Shown here: piece by piece, positions 16,683 through 28,012 of the stretch | How the letters are laid out: each line of letters begins with the position of its first letter | How positions within the stretch are numbered: the stretch's first letter is position 1 | Assembly (NCBI RefSeq): GCF_012295615.1 | Contig: NZ_CP051183.1 | Coordinates: 248,001-312,000, forward strand | DNA: 64,000 nt | Source: Bermanella marisrubri | Lineage (GTDB): Bacteria > Pseudomonadota > Gammaproteobacteria > Pseudomonadales > Oceanobacteraceae | Reading direction: 5' to 3' | Made by a program: the position numbers and the translations under genes | The notes under the pieces: model-generated | Database searches by the model: none | What the model was told of the DNA's origin: nothing | What the model saw: only the letters and a program-made list of their open reading frames with translations

Positions 16683-18017
16683 ATGACACTATTCTCTCGC
16701 CTTGCCATTTTCGGCTGTTTTTTCACCTTTTGCGTACAGACCTTCGCTTGGGATAACCATACCCTGATTAGTAGGGCCCTATTAGAATCCATGCCGGAAG
16801 TGCGCGACGCTGCGCCAGTTAAAGTGGAGTCGTTGCAGTCGTTTTTACTGGCTAACGAAGAAGCCCTTGCGACCCATTTGCAGAATGATGAAGCATGGAT
16901 GCAAGAGAATCTGTGGAATTATCAGCCACGTCCACAGGATCTGGCGTTTGCAGCGACAGGTAATGAGAAAGATGTGGTGATGCGGTTTAAACGGGCCATT
17001 CGCATTAACCCTGAAGCGCGCTTAGGTTTATACGCTCAGCTGCCACCGTCGTATCGCTTGGACAACATGGTGCCGATAACGCTGAAAGAGGTTAGTGTCT
17101 TCAACGATCTTGCCCACATGAACCCAGATGAATTTATGCGTTTACAGCCTGGTCAAACGATTGCGCCTTTGCATGTGGCTGTGAGCGCTAACGACGAACC
17201 AGATCATGGGTTGGATATTGGTTTATTTACGGATAGTGGTACTGCGTACGGCAAAGAATATGGCTTTGGAGAACAGGCGTTCGGTAATCCAAATTTAGAG
17301 TACGGTACGCAAGCTCCGTTTCATATGGCGTTCTATCATGAGTCACCAGTACTTTATGCCTTGGGCGGTTTCTTAAAGCGCACCTATCCAGAAATGCGCA
17401 TCTATCAATATCAAAGCCTTGCGCGTTTTGCATTTGCTCAAGGGCATGATTATTGGGGCTGGCGATTTATGGGTTTGGGGTTGCACTATATCGGTGATTT
17501 TTCTAATCCGTATCATGTGACACCGGTCCCGGGTAACAGTACTTTAAGCACGCTTTGGGTGGGTTTGTTAAATTTACTAGGTTTACCTGACGCACAAAAA
17601 GAAGCAACTCAATTGGTGTCAAATCGACATACTGTATTAGAGGAGTTTCAAAGTCAGTTAATGACTCTGCAATTGCAAGAAGGAAATCACGAACATGAAA
17701 CGTTGAAATCGTTAGCGGTTGAGTATCCCGTGAATCAGTATCGTCATACCGATCCTGTGAACCTTTTTAGTAAAGTGAGTGCAGACAAGGCGGATCATGT
17801 TCATCACGTACTGGCGGATACTATACCTCATGCTTATGTGATGGATGTAAATGTGGAGTATACGGATTTGGATGCAACCGATGAGTTATTAGATACCGTA
17901 AAGTTGGAATCCGGTGATGCAGGCTTTAATCAATTAACCAATACGGTGTCCGATTTGCTGGCGGATTTTTCACGACACGGCAGTGCTTATGTTCAGCATA
18001 TTTTGCAAGCGAAGTAG
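16683..18017 (+). CDS. Secreted S1/P1-nuclease-phospholipase C-superfamily-like protein
   Basis: A 444-residue exported protein with a signal peptide ending TFA, so the mature chain begins WDNHT. A Trp at the mature N-terminus with a nearby His is the zinc-binding start of phospholipase C and P1 nuclease. A central GLHYIGDFSNPYH matches the family zinc pattern H-x3-D-x4-H, and further His-rich segments (QGHDYWGW, KADHVHHVLADTIPHAY) could complete the site. I infer a periplasmic or secreted zinc phosphodiesterase or phospholipase; substrate unknown. Transcribed alone, downstream of the cytochrome terminator. Confidence 0.6.
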   Translation: MTLFSRLAIFGCFFTFCVQTFAWDNHTLISRALLESMPEVRDAAPVKVESLQSFLLANEEALATHLQNDEAWMQENLWNYQPRPQDLAFAATGNEKDVVMRFKRAIRINPEARLGLYAQLPPSYRLDNMVPITLKEVSVFNDLAHMNPDEFMRLQPGQTIAPLHVAVSANDEPDHGLDIGLFTDSGTAYGKEYGFGEQAFGNPNLEYGTQAPFHMAFYHESPVLYALGGFLKRTYPEMRIYQYQSLARFAFAQGHDYWGWRFMGLGLHYIGDFSNPYHVTPVPGNSTLSTLWVGLLNLLGLPDAQKEATQLVSNRHTVLEEFQSQLMTLQLQEGNHEHETLKSLAVEYPVNQYRHTDPVNLFSKVSADKADHVHHVLADTIPHAYVMDVNVEYTDLDATDELLDTVKLESGDAGFNQLTNTVSDLLADFSRHGSAYVQHILQAK

Positions 18018-18201
18018 AATGATTGATTTACATTCTACGAAATAGTACAGATGGATCACCGATCAAAGCGCTGCGCGCGTCGGGGATGACGAACTCTTGA
18101 TTATAATTATAAGGCAGTCTTTATAAATCACTGCAGCAGTAACGTGTGATACAAGTGCATGTGGTTTTCATTGCACAATAGCTCGTAGCACGCTTAGGGA
18201 T

Positions 18202-18807
18202 TTATACTAATGCGTCTTCTACTAGTAAGTTGCTTGATAAGAATGACCACTGTACTTGCCAGTTTTCTAGAGGCTTGTTTTCAAACTCACTGCGCACATA
18301 TTGACGGATGCGACCTTCAACAACGGCCAATAGTAAATTAGCTAATGGTGAGGCGTCGATACGGGGGCTTTTTTCATCGCGTAATTCTGCTTCGCGCAAA
18401 ATTTGCTTGAATTGAGTTTCTAAGCGTTCAAAAAACTGTGCAACACGAGCACGTAAGCGTTCGGTTTCTCCGCTTAGTGCATCACCCGTTAAAATTCGAC
18501 ACATACCAGGATTTTTCTCAGCAAAGGTTAAAATTAAAACCATGCTATGTTCCATGCGTGCTAGCGTAGAATCGTGATCTTGGCGAATACGATTAATGCG
18601 AGTGAAGATGGTCGCTTCGATAAATTCGATAAGACCTTCAAACATTTTGGCTTTGCTAGGAAAGTGACGGTAAAGCGCAGCTTCACTCACACCTACTTCT
18701 TTAGCAAGACGTGCAGTTGTAATACGGGCACCCGGGTTCACTTCTAGCATGTGTGCTAGGGCTTGCAGAATCTGCTGCTTGCGGGAGGTTTTTTGTTCCG
18801 TCGTCAT
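18202..18807 (-). CDS. slmA: Nucleoid occlusion factor SlmA (TetR family)
   Basis: About 201 residues from ATG 18807 (MTTEQKT); the frame is open 63 bases further upstream but the family starts here. The N-terminal TetR helix-turn-helix reads ITTARLAKEVGVSEAALYRHFPSKAKMFEGL. SlmA binds chromosomal sites and blocks FtsZ ring assembly over the nucleoid. It precedes argB by less than 200 bases in coordinates but is read in the same direction after it, the order dut-algC-argB-slmA found in Pseudomonas relatives. Length is typical for SlmA. Confidence 0.92.
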   Translation of the reverse strand: MTTEQKTSRKQQILQALAHMLEVNPGARITTARLAKEVGVSEAALYRHFPSKAKMFEGLIEFIEATIFTRINRIRQDHDSTLARMEHSMVLILTFAEKNPGMCRILTGDALSGETERLRARVAQFFERLETQFKQILREAELRDEKSPRIDASPLANLLLAVVEGRIRQYVRSEFENKPLENWQVQWSFLSSNLLVEDALV

Positions 18808-18994
18808 AAGAATGTGATCGTTCACAAAATGAAGGCTATCGTACTGCCCGATTAGGGCGTGTGCAATCACTAAACTGGGTTTTCGTGATCTAGTTTTATA
18901 GATTTATTGATAATTATGTTAACAAATAGCAACGAACGCCCAATGGCTGGGCGTTTGTGCGCTATTGCACCAACTTAAGCAAATTTATTTACGT

Positions 18995-19918
<924 letters not shown>

Positions 19919-19990
19919 TTAACTCAAGTTTGCGCCATTATACTTTGACTACAGAAAATTACATGCTTTGTATGACACTGAAGCGAAATA

Positions 19991-21388
19991 CTAAGAAATA
20001 TAGTCCGCTATATTCTGGATATATGGAGTAAGCTCTTTGATGAGTTGGTGTTTTATCGAATTAAGTTCGTCTGTGCCTTTTGCTTCGGTTCTCAGAGTCA
20101 AACAGGCGGTGGTATTGCTGGCGCGAACCAAGGCCCAGCCAATGGCTTGCTTTTGCTGGTCGTAAAAACGTACACGGATACCATCCACTTGGTTTCTATC
20201 TTGTTCTTTAAAACAGTGGCTTTGAATCATTTTCATCAGCGAGAATTTATTTTCAGCGCTTACAGGAACTTGGATTTCTTCACTACTGTAGGTTTGAGGG
20301 AATTGCTTGAGATTCGTATTCAAGTCATCGGGTAAACGACTGGCTAACTCACATAAGCGCAACGCAGCATAGATGCCGTCGTCGACGCCAATACCATGTT
20401 CATCGTTGAAAATAATATGACCACTGAGTTCAGTAGCAAACGCAGCGCCATCTTCACGGATTCCCCGCTTCATACTGGTATGGCCAGTGGCGATCATTTT
20501 TCCATGGCCGCCTAGTTGTTCGGTAAGTTCGATGAGCAGATCCGTACACTTCACATCAAATAAAACAGTTTGCCCTGGCTGCTTGCTTAAGATATCGCGC
20601 ACGAATAGCAAGCTCAGGCGGTCAGGTAGGACGACTTCGCCTTTGTTATCCACAACACCGATGCGGTCAGCATCACCGTCTAGGGCGATACCGAAATCCG
20701 CTTTTTCTTTGAGTACGGCTCGCTGTAGCCACTTTAGGTTTTTACTTTTAGCAGGATCAGGATGGTGTAGTGGAAACTCTCCATCGACATTGCAGGCAAT
20801 AGGTGTAATACCCACGCCTAACTTTTCTAGTGCTTGCATGGCGATAGGGCCACCTATGCCATTGCCTGCGTCTAATACTACGCGGATAGGACGCTTGAGC
20901 TTTAGACCCTGTGTTATTCGTTCAAGATACTCATCCATTAACTGATGAGCCGGCTCTATAAGACCTAGTCCTTGTTCAAAAAGCCCCAGCTGAATACGGG
21001 AGAGTAAAACCTGAATATCCTCACCACTTCGGGCTTTACCGGCCACAGCGATTTTGATGCCGTTGTCTTGTTTGGGGTTGTGGCTACCAGTGATGATGGC
21101 ACAGCTTTCCATGTTTTGCTTGATGCTATAAAACGCCACGGCAGTAGGGCAGGCGCCTATGAGTTTGACATGACAGCCAGTACTGGCCAAACCACTAACA
21201 AGAGCGTCGCGCAAAGATGGGCTAGATAGTCGACCATCCCACGCGATATAGCACTTGTACTGACCGGCCATGAGGATTTCGCTGCCCAAGGCTTTACCGA
21301 TTAGCCGAGCTGTGGATTCGTTTAGCTGCAACGGGTATTGCCCGCGAATATCGTATTCGCGGAATATGTCCTTATCGACCGTGAGCAT
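19991..21388 (-). CDS. algC: Phosphomannomutase/phosphoglucomutase
   Basis: A 465-residue hexose-phosphate mutase. The phosphoserine loop is ITGSHNPK, the metal site DGDADR, and the sugar loop TELSGHI. It opens with the family's FREYDIRG. It interconverts mannose-6-P and mannose-1-P, and the glucose equivalents, feeding exopolysaccharide, LPS and, with manC, GDP-mannose. It lies eleven bases after the dut stop on the same strand. ATG 21388 is preferred over the adjacent GTG 21391; ribosome site weak. In P. aeruginosa algC is much longer in some strains because of an N-terminal extension, absent here. Confidence 0.93.
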   Translation of the reverse strand: MLTVDKDIFREYDIRGQYPLQLNESTARLIGKALGSEILMAGQYKCYIAWDGRLSSPSLRDALVSGLASTGCHVKLIGACPTAVAFYSIKQNMESCAIITGSHNPKQDNGIKIAVAGKARSGEDIQVLLSRIQLGLFEQGLGLIEPAHQLMDEYLERITQGLKLKRPIRVVLDAGNGIGGPIAMQALEKLGVGITPIACNVDGEFPLHHPDPAKSKNLKWLQRAVLKEKADFGIALDGDADRIGVVDNKGEVVLPDRLSLLFVRDILSKQPGQTVLFDVKCTDLLIELTEQLGGHGKMIATGHTSMKRGIREDGAAFATELSGHIIFNDEHGIGVDDGIYAALRLCELASRLPDDLNTNLKQFPQTYSSEEIQVPVSAENKFSLMKMIQSHCFKEQDRNQVDGIRVRFYDQQKQAIGWALVRASNTTACLTLRTEAKGTDELNSIKHQLIKELTPYIQNIADYIS

Positions 21389-21401
21389 CACAAGCTAAAT
21401 C

Positions 21402-21860
21402 TTAGTGCTTGCCAGTCGAACCAAAACCACCTTCGCCGCGGTCGGTGGCTTCGAACTCTTCTACAAAATCGAATTCAGCCTGCACCACTGGCACAATGAC
21501 AAGCTGAGCTATGCGCTCGCCTACTTCCATTGTGAAACTGGTATTGCTACGGTTCCAGCAGCTCACCATGAGTTCACCTTGATAGTCGCTGTCGATTAGG
21601 CCTACCAAGTTACCCAATACGATACCGTGTTTATGGCCCAAGCCACTGCGCGGTAAGATCATGGCTGCTAGGCCATTGTCTTCGATGTAAATCGACATAC
21701 CAGTTGGGATCAACTTGGTTTCGCCTGGTTCAATGGTGATGTTTTCTTCTAAACAAGCGCGTAGATCTAAGCCGGCACTGCCTTCTGTGCCATAGCTTGG
21801 CATGGGAATGTCATTGCCTAGACGGTTATCAAGAATTTTAACTTGGAAGCTTTTCTTCAT
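21402..21860 (-). CDS. dut: dUTP pyrophosphatase
   Basis: A 152-residue trimeric dUTPase that hydrolyses dUTP to dUMP and pyrophosphate. The five family motifs are in order: [32 protein letters not shown], and the C-terminal Gly-rich [10 protein letters not shown] that closes over the active site. Located between coaBC and algC, the conserved order in Pseudomonas-like genomes. Length and all motifs are normal. Confidence 0.96.
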   Translation of the reverse strand: MKKSFQVKILDNRLGNDIPMPSYGTEGSAGLDLRACLEENITIEPGETKLIPTGMSIYIEDNGLAAMILPRSGLGHKHGIVLGNLVGLIDSDYQGELMVSCWNRSNTSFTMEVGERIAQLVIVPVVQAEFDFVEEFEATDRGEGGFGSTGKH

Positions 21861-21898
21861 GGTGACTCTTATTAATGTAATCGTTTATTCGTAGAAAT

Positions 21899-23101
21899 TT
21901 ACTGAGTTTCTAAGCATTCAGCAATGTGCTCAACAATAACGCGTGCTAAGTGGTATTTGTTGGCTTTGCCATGACTGGTTTCATAGTTGTGGCCAATGAC
22001 CACCACAGCATTGTCTTCGCTGTTAAAACCAATACTCTTATCGCTGACATCATTCGCAATAATCATATCTAGGTTTTTGCTAATGAGTTTCCCCTTGGCA
22101 TAACCGCTAACGTCTTGTGTTTCGGCGGCAAACCCCACTGTAAAAGGTTTGTTCTCAGTGGCTGCCACGCTAGAGATAATATCTGGGTTGCGTACCAGTT
22201 CGATGCTCATGGCATCGCTCTGTTTTTTAATTTTATGATCAGCTGTAGTGGCCGGTCGATAGTCCGCAACCGCCGCTGCGCCGATGAATATGTCCGTGTT
22301 TGGCAGTGTTTCGAATACTGCGTCGTACATGTTTTGACAGCTTTCGACGTCTATGCGATTGACACGTTCTGGCGTCGCTAAGGTTACTGGGCCACAAATT
22401 AAATTGACGTTGGCACCGGCTTCTACCGCCGCTTGCGCCAGAGCAAAACCCATTTTGCCGCTACTGTGATTACTGATATAGCGCACTGGGTCTATGGCTT
22501 CGCGGGTGGGTCCTGCAGTAATCGTCACGGTTTTCCCACTCAAGCTTTTTTGCTCAAACTGTTTGCCCAGCTCTGCTACTAGATCTTGTGGATCAAGCAT
22601 GCGTCCTAGACCGACATCACCACAGGCTTGTTCGCCGCTAGCGGGTCCCCAAACTTTTACTTTTTTGAGTTCCTGCAGTTTTTGTAGGTTGTTCTGGGTA
22701 TTGGCATCCGCCCACATGGCTTGATTCATAGCCGGGGCGATGGCTAAAGGAGCAATACTGGCCAAGCAAATAGTGGTCAGCAAGTCGTCACCCATGCCAT
22801 TGGCTAAGCGTGCGATGAAATTCGCGCTGGCCGGTGCTATCAAAATATGGTCTGGCCACTTGGCTAATTCAATGTGCCCCATACCTGCTTCGGCTTCGGG
22901 ATCCAATAAACTATGGTGAACGGGATTACCAGATAACGCTTGCAGGGTTAATGGTGTGATAAATTCTTTTGCTCCGTCGGTCATGACCACACGGACTTGG
23001 GCACCTAAACCTTTTAGCGCGCGAACCAATTCTGCGCTTTTATAAGCGGCGATACCGCCGGTAATGCCAAGCAATATTCGTTTGTTACTGAGGCTCAACA
23101 T
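21899..23101 (-). CDS. coaBC: Bifunctional phosphopantothenoylcysteine decarboxylase/synthetase
   Basis: About 400 residues from ATG 23101, which has GGAG seven bases upstream; the frame is open another 108 bases but crosses the radC promoter. The N-terminal flavin CoaC domain has [10 protein letters not shown], the [13 protein letters not shown]-type motif (here [15 protein letters not shown]) and PAMNQAMW. The CoaB domain follows from about residue 190 with [15 protein letters not shown] and the KIKK segment. It catalyses two steps of coenzyme A synthesis. Divergent from radC with about 100 bases between. Confidence 0.95.
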   Translation of the reverse strand: MLSLSNKRILLGITGGIAAYKSAELVRALKGLGAQVRVVMTDGAKEFITPLTLQALSGNPVHHSLLDPEAEAGMGHIELAKWPDHILIAPASANFIARLANGMGDDLLTTICLASIAPLAIAPAMNQAMWADANTQNNLQKLQELKKVKVWGPASGEQACGDVGLGRMLDPQDLVAELGKQFEQKSLSGKTVTITAGPTREAIDPVRYISNHSSGKMGFALAQAAVEAGANVNLICGPVTLATPERVNRIDVESCQNMYDAVFETLPNTDIFIGAAAVADYRPATTADHKIKKQSDAMSIELVRNPDIISSVAATENKPFTVGFAAETQDVSGYAKGKLISKNLDMIIANDVSDKSIGFNSEDNAVVVIGHNYETSHGKANKYHLARVIVEHIAECLETQ

Positions 23102-23198
23102 ACTTGCTCCTTGAATGTATAGGAAGTATAACAACAAAGGTCTGTAGGGATTAACGGATAATTGTGAATAAGTGTGAAAAAACAAGGATGGTTTTACT

Positions 23199-23870
23199 GT
23201 GAGCATCAAACATTGGCCACAAGATCAACAACCTCGGGAAAAGCTATTAGCCAATGGTCCAACTTCCCTTTCTGATTTCGAATTATTAGCAATTTTTCTG
23301 CGTACTGGCATTCCTGGCTTGTCAGCTGTGGAGCTGGCGCGCGATTTAATACGACGTTTCGGTAGCTTGAAAAACCTCTTCGGCACTCCGCTTGAGGAGT
23401 TTTGCCAAGTGCCGGGATTAGGTCCTGCCAAGTACGTTCAGTTGCAAGCGGTTTTGGAGATGGCCAAACGCCATCTTTACGAGTCCCTCGAGAAAGGCGA
23501 AGGCTTTAGCAGTCCTGATAGCGTTGAGCGATACTTGGCTCATCAGCTCAAGCATCTGCCCCACGAGGTATTTGCTTGTTTGTATCTTGATAATCAACAT
23601 CGCTTGATCGCATTTGAAGAGCTTTTTCGCGGTACTATTGATGGCGCCAGTGTGTATCCTCGGGAGGTTGTAAAACAAGTGTTGGCGCACAATGCCGCAG
23701 CTGTGATTTTTGCCCATAATCATCCCAGTGGTATCGCCGAACCGAGCGATAGCGATATTCGAATAACGAAGCGTTTACAGGATGCCTTGGCGTTGGTGGA
23801 TGTAAGAGTGTTAGATCACTTTGTTGTGGGTGATGAAGTTATCAGTTTTGCGCAAAGAGGCATGCTGTAG
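23199..23870 (+). CDS. radC: RadC/JAB-domain protein
   Basis: A 223-residue protein with an N-terminal helix-hairpin-helix part ([15 protein letters not shown]) and a C-terminal JAB/MPN metal site HNHPSG followed by PSDSD. Despite its historic name, a DNA-repair role is not established and its biochemical activity is uncertain. It begins at GTG 23199 with AAGGA upstream and diverges from coaBC, as in many gammaproteobacteria. Core copy with normal length. Confidence 0.93.
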   Translation: MSIKHWPQDQQPREKLLANGPTSLSDFELLAIFLRTGIPGLSAVELARDLIRRFGSLKNLFGTPLEEFCQVPGLGPAKYVQLQAVLEMAKRHLYESLEKGEGFSSPDSVERYLAHQLKHLPHEVFACLYLDNQHRLIAFEELFRGTIDGASVYPREVVKQVLAHNAAAVIFAHNHPSGIAEPSDSDIRITKRLQDALALVDVRVLDHFVVGDEVISFAQRGML

Positions 23871-23957
23871 CGAGCCTATAACTCAAGCTTATTAGGCAGC
23901 TGAGGTTCTAACTGTTAGAATAACCAGATGGATTATTGATCAGAAACAGGATGTGAT

Positions 23958-26261
23958 GTGCCCCGCGTTTTACTCTTTTTTGTAGTGTTATGTTTTAACG
24001 AGCTTGCATGGGCCCATGATCATTTGGTTTTGGATCGCGCGCTCTATTCCACCGATAAAATTCTCACCATACGTGATGCACTTAAAGTGAGCGAAGATCA
24101 TTGGCAGCCAGTTCGAACTTTTGAGAATCAAGGTTTCAGTAAAAAAGAATACTGGCTAAGAATTCAAGTTCATAATCCCAATATCTATCCTATTAGCAAA
24201 ATACTTCGATTTCGTTATCCCTCCCATGACTATGTAAACGCTTATCAAATTGATCGCTATGGCGATTTGGTTAAACAATGGCATGCCGGCGATATGATGC
24301 GGACACCGCGTCGGGAAATAAAAGAAAAACATGCGGCTTTTCCTGTAGATATTAGTGCGTTAGATACGCAGACCTATTATGTTGCGATTCGTAGCACCAA
24401 TGCCATGGTATTGGATTTAGACGTATTTAGTTTGCAAACTTACAGTCAAGTTATGCAATACAGCATCATGATCAGCGCAATGGTTTACGGCATCTTGCTG
24501 GTGATGGCGTTTTATAATTTTGGTTTGGCAGTGAGTATCAAGGATAAAGCGTATTACGCCTATGTGTTGTATGTTCTTAGTTTTTTAGCCTTTATTGTGA
24601 TTCAGAATGGTGATGGCGGTTATTACTTATGGCCAGAATGTCCTCAATTTAACCGCTATGCCTTGCCCGTTTCAGGGCTTTTCTTAATCTTACCGTCTTT
24701 ATTATTTCCGTATCATTTATTACGAATTGATAGTCATGCTCCTCGAGTCGCAATAACCATGAAGGGCATCGCTACTTTTGTTGCATTATGCATTGTGAGT
24801 CTTGCTTTCCTGCCAATTACTATGTCCATAACTTTGTTAAACGTAGTGAGCTTTGTTTGCGCGCTGTTCATGCTTGTTGTGGGGCTGTACTTAGCTTACA
24901 GGGGAGTACCTTTGGCGGGTATTTATACCTTTGCATGGAGTCTATTATTGGTTGGCTTCATTGTATTGCCATTGTCTTCTCTCGATGTCATTGATAACAA
25001 CCTGTTTACGCGCAATGCAAACTTAATTGGTGGTGTTCTGGAGACGGTACTTCTATCGTTTGCACTTTCCCGCCGCATACGAACAGAGCGTCTAGCACGG
25101 CTTCAGGCTGTAGAGGATTCGCTACGGGCACAAAAAGAAGCGAATCGAAATCGTAAGTCTTTTGAACACTTGTTTCAGCAGGCACCTGTGGGAATTTTCC
25201 GCTTTCGTTTTAATGGCACTTTGTTAGCTGTGAACCCCATGTTTGTGAAACTGTTGGGTTATGACAATGAGTCAGAAGTGCTTGCTAAGTCTTCGGAAAT
25301 TCGCAAGCGTTTCCGCGACGAAATAGCGTTAGAGCAACACATCAAAGAGAGCGGACAAGTCATTGATTACGAGACCATAGTCGTGCGTAAAGATGGTGAA
25401 GAGCGTATTTGTAATCTTACGTTGAAACAGCGCAAAGAATTGGATGAAGATTTAATCGAAGGCTTTATAACAGACGTCACCGAAAGAAAGCAGCACGCCA
25501 ATATGCGACGCTTAATGGAAGAAGAGCGTTTTTCCAGTATGGAACAGTTGGTTATGGGTGTATCTCACGAAGTGAATACGCCACTGGGTAACGGCTTAGT
25601 GGCGGTAGATCATATGCAAGGTGTTGTGGATAAAGCAGAAGACAAATTCTTACGCAACAAAATGACCAAAATGGACTTTAAAGAGTGGTTGCAAGATAAC
25701 CAAAGCATATTAGAAATCCTAAAAAACAGTTTAAAATCTATCAAGCAACTGATTCAACGTTTTCGTCAGGTTAGTGCATCTCATATGAAAACCGACATGG
25801 CCCATGTAGAGATGCATCAACATCTCACCGATCTGGTGGATTTATACCAGGCGACACACCCTGAATTGGATATCCGCTTGCATTGCCATTCCTCCATCAA
25901 AGTACATACTTATCCTGCTGTTTGGCATAGCTTGCTAGAGCCTCTAATTAATAATTCTTTGCAACATGGTTTTACTCAACAAGAGAATAAACGCATTGAT
26001 ATTTCCTTAATGCAATTAGGCGACGACTATGTGTGGGAATACAGAGATAATGGTCAAGGTATTGATCCACATGTAGCAGAACATGTATTTGAGCCTTTTG
26101 TTACAACACAGCGTGGGGCGAGCAAGCACACAGGACTGGGTCTCTACCGTGTTTACAATGTCGTAAAACAAGTGCTTCATGGACGTATCGATGTGTTGAA
26201 AGAAGATGGCTTTGCTTTACAGATTACGTTCAATGATGCGAAAGAAAAGACATTGAACTAA
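23958..26261 (+). CDS. 7TM-DISM sensor histidine kinase with PAS domain
   Basis: A 767-residue membrane kinase. In order: signal peptide (about 1-19), periplasmic 7TMR-DISMED2 carbohydrate-binding-like domain (25-165), seven-helix 7TMR-DISM region (about 175-375), coiled linker, PAS domain (about 405-515), and a HisKA-like region with phospho-acceptor His537 in VSHEVNTPLG. The C-terminal HATPase has NNSLQHGF, DNGQGID and TGLGL. No receiver domain and no adjacent response regulator are seen, so the output partner is elsewhere. Ligand unknown. The GTG start has a weak ribosome site. Followed by a lipoprotein gene, 65 bases later. Confidence 0.85.
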   Translation: MPRVLLFFVVLCFNELAWAHDHLVLDRALYSTDKILTIRDALKVSEDHWQPVRTFENQGFSKKEYWLRIQVHNPNIYPISKILRFRYPSHDYVNAYQIDRYGDLVKQWHAGDMMRTPRREIKEKHAAFPVDISALDTQTYYVAIRSTNAMVLDLDVFSLQTYSQVMQYSIMISAMVYGILLVMAFYNFGLAVSIKDKAYYAYVLYVLSFLAFIVIQNGDGGYYLWPECPQFNRYALPVSGLFLILPSLLFPYHLLRIDSHAPRVAITMKGIATFVALCIVSLAFLPITMSITLLNVVSFVCALFMLVVGLYLAYRGVPLAGIYTFAWSLLLVGFIVLPLSSLDVIDNNLFTRNANLIGGVLETVLLSFALSRRIRTERLARLQAVEDSLRAQKEANRNRKSFEHLFQQAPVGIFRFRFNGTLLAVNPMFVKLLGYDNESEVLAKSSEIRKRFRDEIALEQHIKESGQVIDYETIVVRKDGEERICNLTLKQRKELDEDLIEGFITDVTERKQHANMRRLMEEERFSSMEQLVMGVSHEVNTPLGNGLVAVDHMQGVVDKAEDKFLRNKMTKMDFKEWLQDNQSILEILKNSLKSIKQLIQRFRQVSASHMKTDMAHVEMHQHLTDLVDLYQATHPELDIRLHCHSSIKVHTYPAVWHSLLEPLINNSLQHGFTQQENKRIDISLMQLGDDYVWEYRDNGQGIDPHVAEHVFEPFVTTQRGASKHTGLGLYRVYNVVKQVLHGRIDVLKEDGFALQITFNDAKEKTLN

Positions 26262-26326
26262 GTGACTCTAAATAGCGTAATAGTCCTGACTATTAACTGA
26301 TTAGACGCAATTAAAGGGTGGGCGTG

Positions 26327-27166
26327 ATGCGTAAATTTCTGCTGGCCTTTCTCATTATCGGCCTTGTGACTGGCTGTAGTTCTCGCTTTGCTTACAATAA
26401 TCTAGATTGGATTATTCCTTGGTACCTCGATGATTATATTGAGTTTGAGGGGGAGCAGGAAAGTGCTGTCAAAGCACGTTTGATCGAAACCCTAAACTGG
26501 CATCGCCAGCAGCAACTTCCTATCTATATTAAAGACATTGATCAGCTTCAGCAGCAAATTGAGCAAGGCCCTTTAAGTCAGCAACAATGGCTTGATGTCA
26601 TTAATCATGTATATGGTTATTGGCTTACTATTCGGAATCAATTTGTGGATGATCTCGTTGTGCTCTCGCCTCAACTGACGCAAGATCAGGTTAATCAATT
26701 GTTTGCTGAATTAGAAGAGCGCAACCAAGACAGAGAAGAAGACTGGCAGGATTTAAATGCATCAGAGCATAAAGAAAAAAGGTATGAGCGTTTATCTGAG
26801 CAAGTTGAAGACTTTGTGGGTGATTTAACAAATCAGCAATTGGATCGTATTCAGATGGCGGTTGATCAGATGCAAGAAACCACTGAAGTCAGGTTACAAT
26901 ATTTACGTGATTACCAAACGCAATTGAGGCAAGTATTTAAGCAAGCTGCCAGTGATGAAGCGCGTATAAAGCAGTTGGCCAATATTTTAAAACAAACTGA
27001 TAAATACAAGCCGCAGCAGTATCGGGATATTCTGCAACACAATCGATCAGTCGTTGCACAGTTATTTGCGGATCTACAGGCCAGTTTAACGGCAAATCAA
27101 AAGCGCCAGCTCATAGAGAAGCTGGCGGATTTGAGATTAGACTTAAAAGAGTTGCAGAATAACTAA
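26327..27166 (+). CDS. DUF6279-type lipoprotein
   Basis: About 279 residues with a lipoprotein signal: hydrophobic LLAFLIIGLV followed by lipobox TGC, cysteine near residue 17. The mature protein starts with the family-typical SSRFAYNNLDWIIPWYLDDYI, then is almost all helical and Gln/Glu-rich. Function of the family is unknown. ATG 26327 has AAAGGGTGG upstream and is preferred over GTG 26318. It lies convergent to proC, with 18 bases between stops. Confidence 0.75.
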   Translation: MRKFLLAFLIIGLVTGCSSRFAYNNLDWIIPWYLDDYIEFEGEQESAVKARLIETLNWHRQQQLPIYIKDIDQLQQQIEQGPLSQQQWLDVINHVYGYWLTIRNQFVDDLVVLSPQLTQDQVNQLFAELEERNQDREEDWQDLNASEHKEKRYERLSEQVEDFVGDLTNQQLDRIQMAVDQMQETTEVRLQYLRDYQTQLRQVFKQAASDEARIKQLANILKQTDKYKPQQYRDILQHNRSVVAQLFADLQASLTANQKRQLIEKLADLRLDLKELQNN

Positions 27167-27184
27167 AATCAATCCGAAAAAGGA

Positions 27185-28003
27185 CTATTTGGCACCTAAT
27201 TCTTTGACCATTTCTTCACTGCGTTTGACGACGGCTTCCATGGCATCTTTTACAATCTTATCTAAGCCGGCATTTTGAAAACTCAAAATCGCCTGCTCTG
27301 TGGTGCCGTTAGGTGATGTAACATTTTTGCGTAATTGATCGGGTTCAACATCACTTTTTTGTGCCATGGTGGCAGCACCCAACGCGGTTTGTAATGTTAG
27401 TTTTTTAGCTTGCTCTTCATCCATGCCCATATTTTTTGCGGCTTGAATCATACATTCCATAAATAAAAAATAATAAGCTGGACCGCTACCAGATACGGCG
27501 GTAACCCAATCTAATTGCTGTTCGTTATTGACCCATACGCTCAGGCCAACAGCTCCTAGAATATCTTCAGTAATGGATTTTTGTTGGTCGCTTACTTTAT
27601 CGTTGGCTAACAAACCACTGGCACCTTTGCCTACAAGAGATGGGGTGTTAGGCATACAGCGAACGATAGCAAGGTCACCAGCCCATTGTTGTAGACTGTA
27701 TTGATTAATACCTGCAGCAACTGAGATTAATAAAGGCTGTGTCTCTTCCAAAGTCGCTTTCAACGGTTCCAACACTTGTTCCATGACTTGTGGTTTCACC
27801 GCCAGCACCACCACATCGGAACGCTTGATGGCGTCTATGTTGTTTTGTGTAGTTTGAATGCCATGGCGTTGCTTCAACTCAGCCAGTTTTTCTTCACTAG
27901 GATCACTAGCAATTATATTGTCTGGTTGATAGCCGTCTTCGATGAGGCCGCCCATAATCGCCCCCGCCATATTACCACTACCGATGAATGCGATGGTTGT
28001 CAT
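27185..28003 (-). CDS. proC: Pyrroline-5-carboxylate reductase
   Basis: A 272-residue Rossmann-fold reductase. The N-terminal FIGSGNMAGAI binds NAD(P)H, and the C-terminal signature VTSPNGTTEQAI is complete. It catalyses the last step of proline synthesis. It follows yggS on the same strand with nine bases between, the usual yggS-proC order; the yggT that often follows is not here, its place being taken by the convergent lipoprotein gene. GGA lies eight bases before the ATG. Confidence 0.96.
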   Translation of the reverse strand: MTTIAFIGSGNMAGAIMGGLIEDGYQPDNIIASDPSEEKLAELKQRHGIQTTQNNIDAIKRSDVVVLAVKPQVMEQVLEPLKATLEETQPLLISVAAGINQYSLQQWAGDLAIVRCMPNTPSLVGKGASGLLANDKVSDQQKSITEDILGAVGLSVWVNNEQQLDWVTAVSGSGPAYYFLFMECMIQAAKNMGMDEEQAKKLTLQTALGAATMAQKSDVEPDQLRKNVTSPNGTTEQAILSFQNAGLDKIVKDAMEAVVKRSEEMVKELGAK

Positions 28004-28012
28004 AGTGATTCC

